The notes: generated from the letters alone by a model not told the origin. Positions 1 through 7,456 are shown, numbered from the stretch's first letter. The stretch is 32,951 nucleotides of DNA from an uncultured Acidimicrobiaceae bacterium (GCA_903919455.1 CAIXIJ010000119.1:1-32951), one strand, 5' to 3'. A program made the numbers and translations.

Positions 1-1
1 C

Positions 2-454
2 AGCGGCAAGGGGTGGGGAATCCTCGGTGACGTCTGGGACGCCACCGGCGGCAAAGTCGTCCACGAACTCTCACAGCACGCCTGCGGGATAGCCAAAATC
101 GCGGGCTACGCAGCGACGGCACTTAGCACTGCAGCGGTCGTGGCCGGAGTTGTGGCTCTGACCGTCGGTACTGGCGGCGTTGCTGCCGTCGCATTGTCGG
201 TGGCCGCGACTGGCGCGTCGGCCATTCAATGGGGCGCGGGAGCCGCTGCGCATGACTCCGCGGCCGCAACAAATGGTGCGATCGGCACGGCGCTCGGGGT
301 TCTTGCTTTGGGAACCTGGGGCGCTGTAACGCGGAGGCTGTATGGCGGGGCGCCGCTGGGTAACGGTCTCGTCGATGGTGCCGGCCTATACGCAAATGCA
401 TCTCGAACAAGCGCCTCAATCGTGGCTTCGGTCTCTGTTACTGGCGGATGCTGA
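2..454 (+). CDS. C-terminal part of an Ala/Gly-rich hydrophobic protein (possible polymorphic-toxin-type carrier), 5' end outside window
   Basis: The reading frame is open from the window edge to the TGA at 452-454, giving 150 residues of a longer protein. The start shows GKGWGILGDVWDATGGK, followed by an Ala/Gly/Val-rich hydrophobic stretch (about residues 36-80 of the visible part) and a polar Ala/Thr/Ser tail ending in Cys. Such glycine-rich hydrophobic stretches occur in actinobacterial T7SS/WXG-type toxin proteins ahead of, or in place of, a toxic C-terminus; this is a resemblance of composition, not a motif match. The next gene overlaps its stop codon, as immunity genes often do. It lies inside the integrated element that ends near 2341. 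No enzymatic motif is visible, so the function is unknown. Confidence 0.5.
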   Translation, partial: SGKGWGILGDVWDATGGKVVHELSQHACGIAKIAGYAATALSTAAVVAGVVALTVGTGGVAAVALSVAATGASAIQWGAGAAAHDSAAATNGAIGTALGVLALGTWGAVTRRLYGGAPLGNGLVDGAGLYANASRTSASIVASVSVTGGC

Positions 455-729
455 TGTCCCGTGTCGGCGCTTCGGAGCGGAAGTTTGCTGCGATGTTGGC
501 TTCGTTAGTGGTCTTCCTATTGCTAAATGCAGTGCTAGTGCTATTCTTTGGGGCGAGCTGGGTATCGGTCATCTTCTTCATGTGCGCAGTTGTCTTAGCT
601 TTCGAACTGGGATATATCGCAAATGATCTTTGTAGGTCCGAAGATCCACCGCGATGGTTGAGAAACAGCCGATATCTGATCCATCCAGATTTTCGACCGG
701 AGAAACCCTCCAGTTCTCGGCATGAATAG
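448..729 (+). CDS. Small two-helix membrane protein, candidate immunity protein
   Basis: It encodes 93 residues from ATG 448; a second in-frame ATG at 454 overlaps the upstream TGA (TGATG), so translation is probably coupled. Two hydrophobic segments are seen, about residues 13-34 and 37-56, followed by a polar, Arg/Pro-rich cytoplasmic-looking tail of about 35 residues. The DNA is clearly more AT-rich than the chromosomal genes to the right, which fits acquisition with the element. Position directly after a possible toxin carrier suggests an immunity role, but nothing in the sequence proves it. It could equally be an unrelated cargo protein. Confidence 0.5.
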   Translation: MLMSRVGASERKFAAMLASLVVFLLLNAVLVLFFGASWVSVIFFMCAVVLAFELGYIANDLCRSEDPPRWLRNSRYLIHPDFRPEKPSSSRHE

Positions 730-1068
730 ATGCATCGTCATTTTTGCTCACCCGTCCGACCATTTGACTAGATGGAGCCGAAACGAGGCTGTCGCTGACA
801 TAGGTATGTGGAAATCATCGTGCCGATCGTAGGTTCGATGCTGCAGGCGTTCGGGCTTCTGACGCTCCTTTTCGAAATGACCGACCCAGACCCGGTTACA
901 CCGAAATTCCGACAGCCCCGCTGCATAGACGTACAGCGCTCAGCAGAGTCGGTCAAGCAACTCCGGAGTCGGTCTGTCTACTCGCACGGTCACAGCACTA
1001 GCGCGACCGGACCAGGCATGCGGCGAGTGACGAAGGTGTTGAGCACCGCTGACCTCCGCGCCCACTGG
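730..1068. other. Element DNA without a convincing gene
   Basis: These 339 bases separate the small membrane gene from the integrase. One forward frame (GTG 808 to 1161) begins with a short hydrophobic stretch, then turns into Arg/Ser-rich sequence and runs antisense into the integrase 3' end, so I do not accept it as a gene. The first part (about 730-960) is AT-richer than the rest of the window. It may be a decayed cargo gene. Confidence 0.4.
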
Positions 1069-2154
1069 CTAGCGCCCTCGACGCTCGAGGCGCACGATCA
1101 GGTCGTCGTCATGGGCCGGGTAGAGGTGGCCGTATCGGTCGAGAACCACGGAGACAGATGAGTGGCCGGCAAGTGCGGCGACTTGCTTTGGGTTTGCCCC
1201 GTCGGCGATCCAGAGCGACACGGCGGTGTGGCGGAGATCGTGGATCCGCAGTGGTGCGACCTCGGCACCCCGAACGGCGGGCTCCCAGAACCTCCGGCGG
1301 AAGAGCGCGGGTCGGATCGGCTGCCCCATGGGCGATCGAAAGACGAGCTCGTCGGGATCGGCGTCCTCTCCCGCCAGTCTGGCCAACTCGTCACGGACGA
1401 ATGACGGGACAGGCACCGACCGAATGCTTGCCTTGGTCTTTGGTGGCCCGAAGTGGATGTGGGCCTCCACGTCGACCAACGTCTCGGCGACGCGAATGCG
1501 CCCAGTGTCGAGATCCACCCGCGACCACCGCAGTCCAAGGAGTTCGCCCAAGCGGAGGCCTCCGAACCCGGCAACGAGGATGAAGGATCGGTAGCGCTCG
1601 TCCATCGCATCCGCCAGCCTCCACAGCTCATCCGAGGTGAGGAATCGCATCTCCTGCCGCTCGATTTTCGGCAGCGGAAGCTTCGCAACCGGGTTGTGCG
1701 GGATCAGTCGGTCTTCGAACGCGGCATTGACGGTTTTGTTGAGGATCTGGACCACCTTGTGAATGGTCGCTGGCGCCAGGTCTCCGCCGCTCGGAGATCC
1801 GAGTGCGGCGAGCCACGAGCGCATCGAGGTGCGATCGAGCTTGTTGAGCGGTGTGTCGCCGAACGCCGGGCGGACGTGCGAGTTGTAGTACTGGGCGTCG
1901 CGAGCGCGCGTGCTGGCGCGCAGGTTGGTCACCGTCGGCCACCATTGGTGCCACCACTCGTCCACGGTGATCCGTCCGAGTCTCGGGTCGATGAGCGCCC
2001 CACTCATCCGGTCGACCTCGACCAAGCTCACGTACGCGTCGGCCTCGCGCTTGCGTTTGAACTGCTTCGACCGCTGGTGACCGTCAGCCGTGCGAAAGCG
2101 CACGAGGTAGGCCTTCGAGCCATCCCCCAATCGCTTCTCCACGATCGACGCCAT
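1069..2154 (-). CDS. Phage-type tyrosine recombinase (site-specific integrase)
   Basis: This 361-residue protein would integrate and excise the element at its tRNA target. An N-terminal arm-binding-like part (about 1-60) is followed by a SAM-like core-binding domain (about 62-155) and a catalytic domain (about 168-350). The catalytic residues are Arg201 in GGLRLGE, a Lys at 239 or 241, His305 and Arg308 in HDLRHT, His331 in GHSS, and Tyr341 in DRYGH, so it looks active. I chose ATG 2154 over a start at 2181 because a TATTCT hexamer lies exactly 6 nt before it, giving a leaderless transcript. Two 11-bp direct repeats lie just upstream. The gene reads away from the tRNA fragment at 2291-2341, the usual arrangement of integrase next to its attachment site. 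Confidence 0.93.
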   Translation of the reverse strand: MASIVEKRLGDGSKAYLVRFRTADGHQRSKQFKRKREADAYVSLVEVDRMSGALIDPRLGRITVDEWWHQWWPTVTNLRASTRARDAQYYNSHVRPAFGDTPLNKLDRTSMRSWLAALGSPSGGDLAPATIHKVVQILNKTVNAAFEDRLIPHNPVAKLPLPKIERQEMRFLTSDELWRLADAMDERYRSFILVAGFGGLRLGELLGLRWSRVDLDTGRIRVAETLVDVEAHIHFGPPKTKASIRSVPVPSFVRDELARLAGEDADPDELVFRSPMGQPIRPALFRRRFWEPAVRGAEVAPLRIHDLRHTAVSLWIADGANPKQVAALAGHSSVSVVLDRYGHLYPAHDDDLIVRLERRGR

Positions 2155-2166
2155 GCGGCCAGAATA
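2155..2166 (-). promoter_or_regulatory. Integrase -10 hexamer (TATTCT) and leaderless start
   Basis: On the minus strand TATTCT (2166-2161) is followed by GGCCGC and ATG 2154. The spacing places the transcription start at or within a base or two of the start codon. It is one of the closest matches to a consensus -10 in the window. Confidence 0.6.
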
Positions 2167-2171
2167 TCGAG

Positions 2172-2193
2172 CCAGGTGCACACCAGGTGCACA
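2172..2193. repeat. Tandem pair of 11-bp repeats (CCAGGTGCACA) upstream of the integrase
   Basis: Two perfect copies stand head to tail with no spacer, 18 bp upstream of the integrase start codon, overlapping where a -35 region would be. Each contains the palindrome GTGCAC. They may be arm-type integrase sites or a repressor/excisionase binding site; this is an inference from position. Confidence 0.55.
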
Positions 2194-2290
2194 GACTCTG
2201 CAACACGGTGTGGATGGCAGCGGACTGAACGAACAGAAAAGACCAGATCAGATGGCATGCGAGTGAAGATCGACGGGCCATCAAGGCGAC

Positions 2291-2341
2291 CGATTCACCT
2301 TTGCAAGGTGGATGTCAGGGGTTCGATTCCCCTCGTCTCCA
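2291..2341 (+). other. Attachment site: 3' part of tRNA-Ala(TGC) left at the element boundary
   Basis: The sequence folds as the 3' two-thirds of a tRNA. It has an anticodon stem 2295-2299/2307-2311 with loop TTTGCAA (anticodon TGC at 2302-2304, alanine), a 5-nt variable region, a T arm AGGGG-TTCGATT-CCCCT (2317-2333), the acceptor 3' strand CGTCTCC (2334-2340) and discriminator A2341. The upstream sequence lacks a D arm, and its would-be acceptor 5' strand pairs only over four bases, so this is not an intact tRNA. This is what integration into a tRNA 3' half leaves at the distal end. The intact tRNA-Ala should be at the other end of the element, left of the window. CCA is not encoded. Confidence 0.8.
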
Positions 2342-3595
2342 CTCCGAGAACATCGAGGCGTCTGGCGGTGAGCCAGGCGCCTCGTTCGCGTCTGGATCCT
2401 TGGCGTGCAGTGCCAGACCGACGATGGGGAACAGCACCACCGACAACAGGCCAGCACCCACCAGGGCCGCCGCGTTGTCGGAGCGCATCTGGCCGGTTTC
2501 CACGCCGATTCCGGTGATCACCACCACCAACGGCAGGGCCGCCGACTGCAGCAGAGCGAAGGCCCGCACGCTGGCGACTGGCAGTTCCTTCCGATACAGC
2601 AGCAGTGCTGGCGCACCGCGCACGACGAGGAACAGGGCAACGAACATCGGGATCTTCAGCAGCGTGCCCGGATTGCCGAGTGCGCCGAGGTTGAACTTCA
2701 CGCCGCTGATCACGAAGAACAACGGAATGAAGAAGCCGAAGCCCAGCGATTCCAATCTGGTCTGAATCTCGTGGCGATGATCCACATCGTGCTCAGTGAT
2801 GTCGTTCACCGTCGACTGCTGCGACACCAGGAAGATACGCGCCACCATGCCGGCCGCGAATGCGCCGAGCAGAACGTCGAGATCGAAGCGGTTGGCGATC
2901 CAGACCAGCAGCACGCAGAGCAGCACCGACAGGCGCACACCCAACTGTCCGCTGGAGTGCAGCGTCGACGAGATGAGGTGCAGTGCCTTAGGTGGTGCCG
3001 GCCGAGTGGCCAGGTAGGCGGCGAGCACCACCATCACTACGAACCCGGCAATGATGAGGCTGGTGCGCCCGGGGTTATCGGACGTGAGCGCCAGCGAGAT
3101 GGCCACGATCGGCCCCACCTCGCCCATCGCACCGCCAGCCAGGATGTAGGCCCCGAACCGGGTGGGCAGCACGCCTGCATCGCCGAGGATGGGCAGCAGC
3201 GTGCCGATAGCGGTGGTGGTGAGGGCGATGGCCACGAACCGGATGCCGATCGTGACGTGCAGTTCGAACAGCGCAAACGCGACGGCGGTGCCGAGTACCA
3301 ACGAGCACAGCCACCCGTAGGTGGCGAGTTTCACCGGCTTGCCCTTCACCTGCTGCAGGTCCACCTCGAAGCCGGCGAGGAAGATGAGAAACACCAACCC
3401 CATCTCTGCGAGCACGTTGATCACTTCGCCGAGCGACGCCCAGCCGAGTACATGCGGGCCGATGATGATGCCGAGGATGATCTCCACCACGACGCCAGGG
3501 ATCTTCGTCCAGCGCTTTGACAGGTCGGAGATGAATGGGCTGAGCGCCGCGATAGCGACGACCAGTACGAGGGTCTGGAGAACGTGCTGGTCCAC
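2315..3595 (-). CDS. CPA2-family cation/proton antiporter (Kef/NapA-like), membrane part only
   Basis: This 426-residue protein has about 12 hydrophobic segments and typical CPA2 sequence near the start: SKRWTKIPGVVVEIILG and IGPHVLG, then FLAGFEVDLQQVK. It probably exchanges K+ or Na+ for protons across the cytoplasmic membrane. There is no C-terminal TrkA-N/TrkA-C domain, so it is shorter than KefB/KefC. The GTG start at 3595 is supported by TACACT (3607-3602) ending 6 nt upstream. Its last residues (RRGESNP) are translated from the antisense of the tRNA fragment, and the stop lies in the tRNA variable loop/T stem. The frame therefore overlaps the tRNA by 27 bases; the natural C-terminus is effectively formed by tRNA sequence. 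It is tail to tail with the tRNA. Confidence 0.9.
   Translation of the reverse strand: MDQHVLQTLVLVVAIAALSPFISDLSKRWTKIPGVVVEIILGIIIGPHVLGWASLGEVINVLAEMGLVFLIFLAGFEVDLQQVKGKPVKLATYGWLCSLVLGTAVAFALFELHVTIGIRFVAIALTTTAIGTLLPILGDAGVLPTRFGAYILAGGAMGEVGPIVAISLALTSDNPGRTSLIIAGFVVMVVLAAYLATRPAPPKALHLISSTLHSSGQLGVRLSVLLCVLLVWIANRFDLDVLLGAFAAGMVARIFLVSQQSTVNDITEHDVDHRHEIQTRLESLGFGFFIPLFFVISGVKFNLGALGNPGTLLKIPMFVALFLVVRGAPALLLYRKELPVASVRAFALLQSAALPLVVVITGIGVETGQMRSDNAAALVGAGLLSVVLFPIVGLALHAKDPDANEAPGSPPDASMFSEWRRGESNP
2355..2383. terminator. Hairpin between tRNA fragment and antiporter body, probable bidirectional terminator
   Basis: GAGGCGTCTGGC and GCCAGGCGCCTC pair over 12 bases, with one G-T wobble, around a 5-nt loop. 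No T-run follows on either strand. It would stop the tRNA from the left and lies within the last codons of the antiporter frame from the right. Confidence 0.45.
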
Positions 3596-3622
3596 GTCGG
3601 GAGTGTAGAGAACGCCGAAGGG

Positions 3623-4501
3623 TCAGGCGTCGGTGGAGGATGGCGCGGCGATGTCGGGTGCCGGTGCCGCAGCGGATGCCGTTTCCGGTTCGACTGTCGG
3701 CTCCAGCGACGGCGACACGGCGGCCATCGCGATGGCGAGTGCGTGACCGAGGTTCAGAGAGTCGACGCCGCCGTGCATAGGGATGCGCACGTCGTAGTGG
3801 GTGCGAGCACGGGTGGAGGGCAAGAGGCCCGGCCCCTCGGCGCCAGCCACGAGGGCCACCTTCTCGGGCATGCCCATGCTGAACAGGCTCTCGGCGTCGG
3901 CGTCGGGTGTGAGCGCCCAGAGTTCGAACCCCTGCTTCACCAACCACTCCAGCGAATCATGCCAGTTGGTGGCGCGGGTGAGCGGTAGGTGCAGGATCTC
4001 GCCCATCGACACCCGAATGCTGCGGCGGTAGTAGGGGTCGGCGCACGTGGGGTCGATGATCATGCCGTCGAAGCCGAGGCCGCGAGCCGAGCGGGCGATG
4101 ACGCCGATGTTCTCGTGGTCGTTCGAACCCTCCAGCAACACGAGGCGCTTGGCGTTGCCGGCCACTTCCATGAGGGTCGGCCAACCGCGCCGTCCGGCAG
4201 CGGCGAGCACGCCGCGGTGCACGTTGAATCCGGTGACGCCCTGCATCACTTCGTCGTCGACCATGTACACGGGGATCTGGCGCGGGTGGGCTTCCACCGC
4301 TTCCTTCACCTTCTCGAAACCCTTCGGCGTGACCAGCAGTGACCGCACGATGAAGCGCGAGGTGAGCATGCGCTCCACCACCGTGGCGCTCTCGCCGATC
4401 ATGAACTGGTCGCTCTCGGTGCGGTCGCGCAGACCTGCATAGGCGACGAGGCGGTCGTCGTCCGCCGATTCAATGACGATGGGTTCCACCGGGCTGGTCA
4501 C
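3623..4501 (-). CDS. TrmH/SpoU-family RNA 2'-O-ribose methyltransferase
   Basis: The 292-residue protein has an N-terminal substrate-binding part (about 1-110) and a SPOUT methyltransferase domain (about 117-262). The three family motifs are visible: motif 1 around Asn131-Arg140 (ENIGVIARSARGLG), motif 2 AGAEGPG (219-225) and motif 3 IPMHGGVDSLNLGHA (240-254). Ala/Pro-rich residues 263-292 form a low-complexity tail. It methylates tRNA or rRNA with SAM; the target base cannot be read from sequence. The frame extends upstream to 4705, but that part is translated from a repeat region. GTG 4501 is chosen because TAGAGT (4514-4509) ends 7 nt before it. The antiporter follows after 27 bp but has its own promoter signal. 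Confidence 0.88.
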   Translation of the reverse strand: MTSPVEPIVIESADDDRLVAYAGLRDRTESDQFMIGESATVVERMLTSRFIVRSLLVTPKGFEKVKEAVEAHPRQIPVYMVDDEVMQGVTGFNVHRGVLAAAGRRGWPTLMEVAGNAKRLVLLEGSNDHENIGVIARSARGLGFDGMIIDPTCADPYYRRSIRVSMGEILHLPLTRATNWHDSLEWLVKQGFELWALTPDADAESLFSMGMPEKVALVAGAEGPGLLPSTRARTHYDVRIPMHGGVDSLNLGHALAIAMAAVSPSLEPTVEPETASAAAPAPDIAAPSSTDA

Positions 4502-4514
4502 GCCGGGCACTCTA
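4502..4514 (-). promoter_or_regulatory. -10 hexamer TAGAGT for the methyltransferase, leaderless
   Basis: TAGAGT (4514-4509) is followed by GCCCGGC and GTG 4501 on the minus strand. It decides the start against a 68-residue N-terminal extension read from repeats. Confidence 0.5.
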
Positions 4515-4534
4515 GGGCCGAGCGTCGTCGCTCG

Positions 4535-4581
4535 CATCCGAGTGGGGACTCGCACCCCGGGTGCGAGTCCCCACTCGGATG
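4535..4581. repeat. Perfect 23-bp inverted repeat with 1-nt centre
   Basis: The left arm 4535-4557 (CATCCGAGTGGGGACTCGCA plus CCC) is exactly complementary to 4559-4581. It lies between divergent genes, 20 bp beyond the methyltransferase -10. Transcribed from either side it forms a very stable hairpin. Its arms share the word GGGACTCG/ACTCGGAT with the tandem repeats that follow directly. Confidence 0.75.
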
Positions 4582-4656
4582 GTGCCGTGGGACTCGGATG
4601 GTGCCCTGGGACTCGGTTGGTGCCCTGGGACTCGGATGGTGGGCACCGACTCGGAT
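4581..4656. repeat. 19-bp tandem repeat, three good copies and one diverged
   Basis: The unit is GGTGCC(C/G)TGGGACTCGGAT, at 4581-4599, 4600-4618 and 4619-4637, with a diverged copy at 4638-4656. The array ends 35 bp before the aminotransferase start codon and continues the ACTCGGAT word of the adjacent palindrome. Its function is unknown; it could be regulator binding sites or an intergenic repeat family. Confidence 0.7.
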
Positions 4657-4691
4657 CGGGGTGGGGTGGGGTTCGGCGCGATACTCGTGGC

Positions 4692-5915
4692 ATGGCCACC
4701 AACACCGACCGCTACGCGTTCCTGCCGGGCGCGCCCGACTATCCCACCATCGTGGGCGGCGACGGTGTGTTCCTCATCGCCGACGATGGCCGACGAATTC
4801 TCGACGCCGCGGCCGGGGCCATCGTGGGCAACATCGGTTGGGGTCGTACCGAGGTGGCCGCGGCGGCCGCGGCGGTGATGCCGATGGGCTACGTGGTGCC
4901 GCTGTGGCCCACCCCCAGCCGCTTGGCGTTGAAGGACGAACTGGTGCAGCACTGGCTGCCCGAGGGCATGGGCAACGTGTTCTTCACCAGTGGAGGCAGC
5001 GAGAGCACCGACTCCGCCTTACGCCTGGCCCGCGCGTATCAGGTGGCCAAGGGCCGCCCGGATCGGTGGAAGATCATCGGCCGCCACCCCAGCTACCACG
5101 GCATGACGCTAGGCACCATCGCCGCCGCCAGCCACCTCGGTCGCCAGAAGGGCTACGAGCCGATGCTGCTGCCGTTCCCCAAGGTGCCGTGGGACGACCC
5201 CGAGCAGGTGCTGAAGGTGATCGAGCAGGAAGACCCGGCCACCATCGCCGGCTTCATCGCCGAACCGATGACCGGTGCCGCAGGCGCGTGTCTCACCGCC
5301 AGCGACGAGTACTGGCGAACGGTCACCGATGTGTGCAAGGCCAACGACATCCTGCTCATCGCCGACGAAGTGATGACCGGCTACGGGCGCACCGGCATCA
5401 CCTGGGGGCATCAGCACTTCCCGTTCGACCCCGACGTGATCGTGGGCGGCAAGGGCCTCGGCGGCGGCTATGTACCGCTGGGCGCTGTGGCCGCCACCGA
5501 CGAGGTGGTGGAGGCGCTCACCGGTTCGGGCTTCATGTACTTCACCTTCACGGGCAACGAAGCCGCCTGCGCCGCCGGCACTGAAGTACTGCAGATCCTG
5601 CGCCGCGAGAACCTGGTGGCCCGTGCGGCCGAGATGGGCGTGGTGCTGGAACGACGTCTGCGCGAGGAACTCGAGTCGCACCCGGCCGTGGTGGAGATCC
5701 GCGGCAAGGGATTGTTCTGGGGTCTGGAGTTGCGATGCAACCGCGACGATGTGGTGAACGCGGCACTGGAGCGCGACATGTGGGTGTACCCGGCGGGTTC
5801 GGGCCCGGTGGCAGATGCGGTGATGGTGGCGCCAGCATTCGTGGTCACCGCCGACGAGATCGACCAGATCGTGCAACGTCTGCGCGGCGCGCTCGATGCG
5901 GTACACCCCGGCTGA
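4692..5915 (+). CDS. PLP-dependent class III aminotransferase
   Basis: This 407-residue enzyme belongs to the omega-amino-acid/ornithine-type aminotransferases. It shows the phosphate-binding region FFTSGGSEST (97-106), the pyridine-nitrogen Asp225 in IADEVMTGYGRTG (223-235) and the PLP lysine Lys254 in VGGKGLGGGYVPLG. It would move an amino group from a primary amine or omega-amino acid to a keto acid such as pyruvate; the substrate cannot be told. The longer frame starting at 4473 is read through repeats, so ATG 4692 is chosen; GATACT lies 6 nt before it. Conserved NIGWG (47-51) and the N-terminal PGAPDYPTI fit families that act on acyclic amines. It is divergent from the methyltransferase. 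Confidence 0.88.
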   Translation: MATNTDRYAFLPGAPDYPTIVGGDGVFLIADDGRRILDAAAGAIVGNIGWGRTEVAAAAAAVMPMGYVVPLWPTPSRLALKDELVQHWLPEGMGNVFFTSGGSESTDSALRLARAYQVAKGRPDRWKIIGRHPSYHGMTLGTIAAASHLGRQKGYEPMLLPFPKVPWDDPEQVLKVIEQEDPATIAGFIAEPMTGAAGACLTASDEYWRTVTDVCKANDILLIADEVMTGYGRTGITWGHQHFPFDPDVIVGGKGLGGGYVPLGAVAATDEVVEALTGSGFMYFTFTGNEAACAAGTEVLQILRRENLVARAAEMGVVLERRLREELESHPAVVEIRGKGLFWGLELRCNRDDVVNAALERDMWVYPAGSGPVADAVMVAPAFVVTADEIDQIVQRLRGALDAVHPG

Positions 5916-5978
5916 CACTTCACCCCTGTGACACCTGACGGCAACCCAATCAGCACCCGGAATGGGTACCGTGGCCGA

Positions 5979-6758
5979 GTGATGGCCCCGCACCTGCTCC
6001 CCGACGTTGGCAACGATCCTCGACGCCTCGTTCGCCTGGATGCGGTGCACAACTTCCGCGATATGGGTGGGTATCCCACTGTTGACGGTCGCACCACGAA
6101 GTGGGGTCGCCTGTTCCGTGCCGATGGCCTGTATCGCCTCACCGGCGACGACCTCGAAGCGGTTCGGTTGCTGGGTCTGCAGACGGTCATCGACTTGCGT
6201 ACGCATGCAGAACTCGAAGAGCGCGGCACCTTTCCGGTGGATCGTCACCCGGTGCAGTTCCACCACGTGTCGGTGATCACCGAGACCTGGACCGCCGAGG
6301 ATGCAGAGGGCGAAGACGATCCGGCCGACTTCCTCGAGCGTGCCTACCTGTCCATGCTGGAGGAGGGTGAACAGCAACTCGCTGCGGCGTTCATGACGCT
6401 GTGCGAACCCGGTGCGCTACCAGCGGTGTTCCACTGCGCCGCAGGCAAGGACCGCACGGGGATGTTGGCGATGATGCTGCTGGGCAGCCTGGGCGTGCTC
6501 GACGAATACATCGTGGCCGACTACGCGCTCACCGCCGAGGGCATGGAGCGCATGCGGGCGTGGGCCGAGCGCGAGTTTCCCGAGATCTACGAGCGCATCA
6601 AGAACGGCCCGGCCATCTTCTCGGCCGCCGTGCCCGAGGCCATGTTGCGGATGATCGGCCACGTGCGTCAACGCCACGGCAGCATCCTCGAGTTCGTGCT
6701 GAAGCTCGGCGTGCCCGCCGATGCCATCGAACGACTGCGTTCGGAACTGCTCGACTGA
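5979..6758 (+). CDS. Tyrosine/serine protein phosphatase family protein (HCxxGKDRTG type)
   Basis: The 259-residue protein carries HCAAGKDRTG with nucleophile Cys153 and phosphate-binding Arg159. N-terminal motifs are NFRDMGGYPT (25-34) and GRLFRADGLYRL (43-54), and VIDLRTHAELE (70-80) follows. These are hallmarks of the bacterial LipA/Y_phosphatase3-type cysteine phosphatases, which act on phosphotyrosine, phosphoserine or phosphoinositides. No signal peptide is seen, so it is cytoplasmic. GTG 5979 is chosen because TACCGT (5967-5972) ends 6 nt before it; the adjacent ATG 5982 is the alternative, and an upstream GTG at 5928 is unlikely. The S51-like gene follows after 18 bp with its own -10 signal. 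Confidence 0.87.
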   Translation: MMAPHLLPDVGNDPRRLVRLDAVHNFRDMGGYPTVDGRTTKWGRLFRADGLYRLTGDDLEAVRLLGLQTVIDLRTHAELEERGTFPVDRHPVQFHHVSVITETWTAEDAEGEDDPADFLERAYLSMLEEGEQQLAAAFMTLCEPGALPAVFHCAAGKDRTGMLAMMLLGSLGVLDEYIVADYALTAEGMERMRAWAEREFPEIYERIKNGPAIFSAAVPEAMLRMIGHVRQRHGSILEFVLKLGVPADAIERLRSELLD

Positions 6759-6776
6759 GCAACGTACGCTGGCAAA

Positions 6777-7400
6777 ATGACTGGAACGATCGCACTGATG
6801 GGTGGCGGCCCGTTCGTCGCCAACGACGAACTCGACGCACGCCTTCTGGCAGCAGCGTCGGCGACACGAGTCGTGGTGCTGCCCACGGCGGACGCCTTCG
6901 AGCGGCCCGAGCGCCAAGTTGCTGCAGCGATGGCGTGGGGCGAACGCCTGTCGGTGGAGGTGGAGGCACTGATGGTGCTGCGTCGCTCCGAGGCGATGGA
7001 CGAAGCCGCTGTGGAAGTGGTGCGCAATGCCCGCGCCGTGTACCTCGTGGGTGATCAACCGCTGCACCTCAAGTCGGTGTTGAAAGACACACCGCTGTTC
7101 GCCGCCTTGAGCGAGGTGCTGCGCAACGGTGGCGTGGTGGCCGCATCGGGTGGCTCGGCCGATGCGTTGTGCGACCCGATGGTGGATCCGCGCGGTGGCG
7201 CCTTCACCTTGGGCCTCGGCCTGGTGGCCGAGTTGGCGCTGGTAACCGAAGCCGAGCAAGGGTCGCCCGAGCGTCTGCATCGAACCCGCGAACTGGCAAA
7301 CACCACGTTGGCGGTGCTGCACACCGGTGGCGCGCTGGTGAAGTCGGCTACGGGTTGGGAAGTCGTCGGCAAGGTGGAGGTCTTCGGCGACCTTCCCTGA
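6777..7400 (+). CDS. Peptidase S51/class I glutamine amidotransferase-like protein
   Basis: This 207-residue protein has the fold pattern of the S51 (dipeptidase E/cyanophycinase) group: IALMGGGPF at the N-terminus, a central VVVLPTADA strand, AVYLVGDQP, and GGVVAASGGSADALCDPM around a candidate nucleophile Ser127, near the family's GxSAG(A) elbow. The second Gly/Ala of the elbow is replaced by Asp129, so activity is uncertain. TACGCT (6765-6770) lies 6 nt before ATG 6777, making it leaderless. It is convergent with the FKBP gene. A cytoplasmic hydrolase of small peptides is the most likely role; a catalytically dead member is possible. Confidence 0.7.
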   Translation: MTGTIALMGGGPFVANDELDARLLAAASATRVVVLPTADAFERPERQVAAAMAWGERLSVEVEALMVLRRSEAMDEAAVEVVRNARAVYLVGDQPLHLKSVLKDTPLFAALSEVLRNGGVVAASGGSADALCDPMVDPRGGAFTLGLGLVAELALVTEAEQGSPERLHRTRELANTTLAVLHTGGALVKSATGWEVVGKVEVFGDLP

Positions 7401-7456
7401 CCGGCCGGCCTGCCGCCTGGCTGAGTTCACTTGGCCGAGGCGGCCAGGTGGTGGGC

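Noticed and set aside
808-1161. Forward frame of 117 residues starting with a hydrophobic stretch
   Set aside because: It overlaps the integrase 3' end antisense, turns to low-complexity Arg/Ser sequence and has no start signal.
2269-2341. Complete functional tRNA-Ala
   Set aside because: The 5' part has no D arm and only four of seven acceptor pairs form.
4561-4656. CRISPR array
   Set aside because: Repeats are head to tail without spacers.
4473-4691. N-terminal extension of the aminotransferase
   Set aside because: It is read through the palindrome and tandem repeats (repetitive GTRxPWDS-type residues) and is not part of the enzyme fold.
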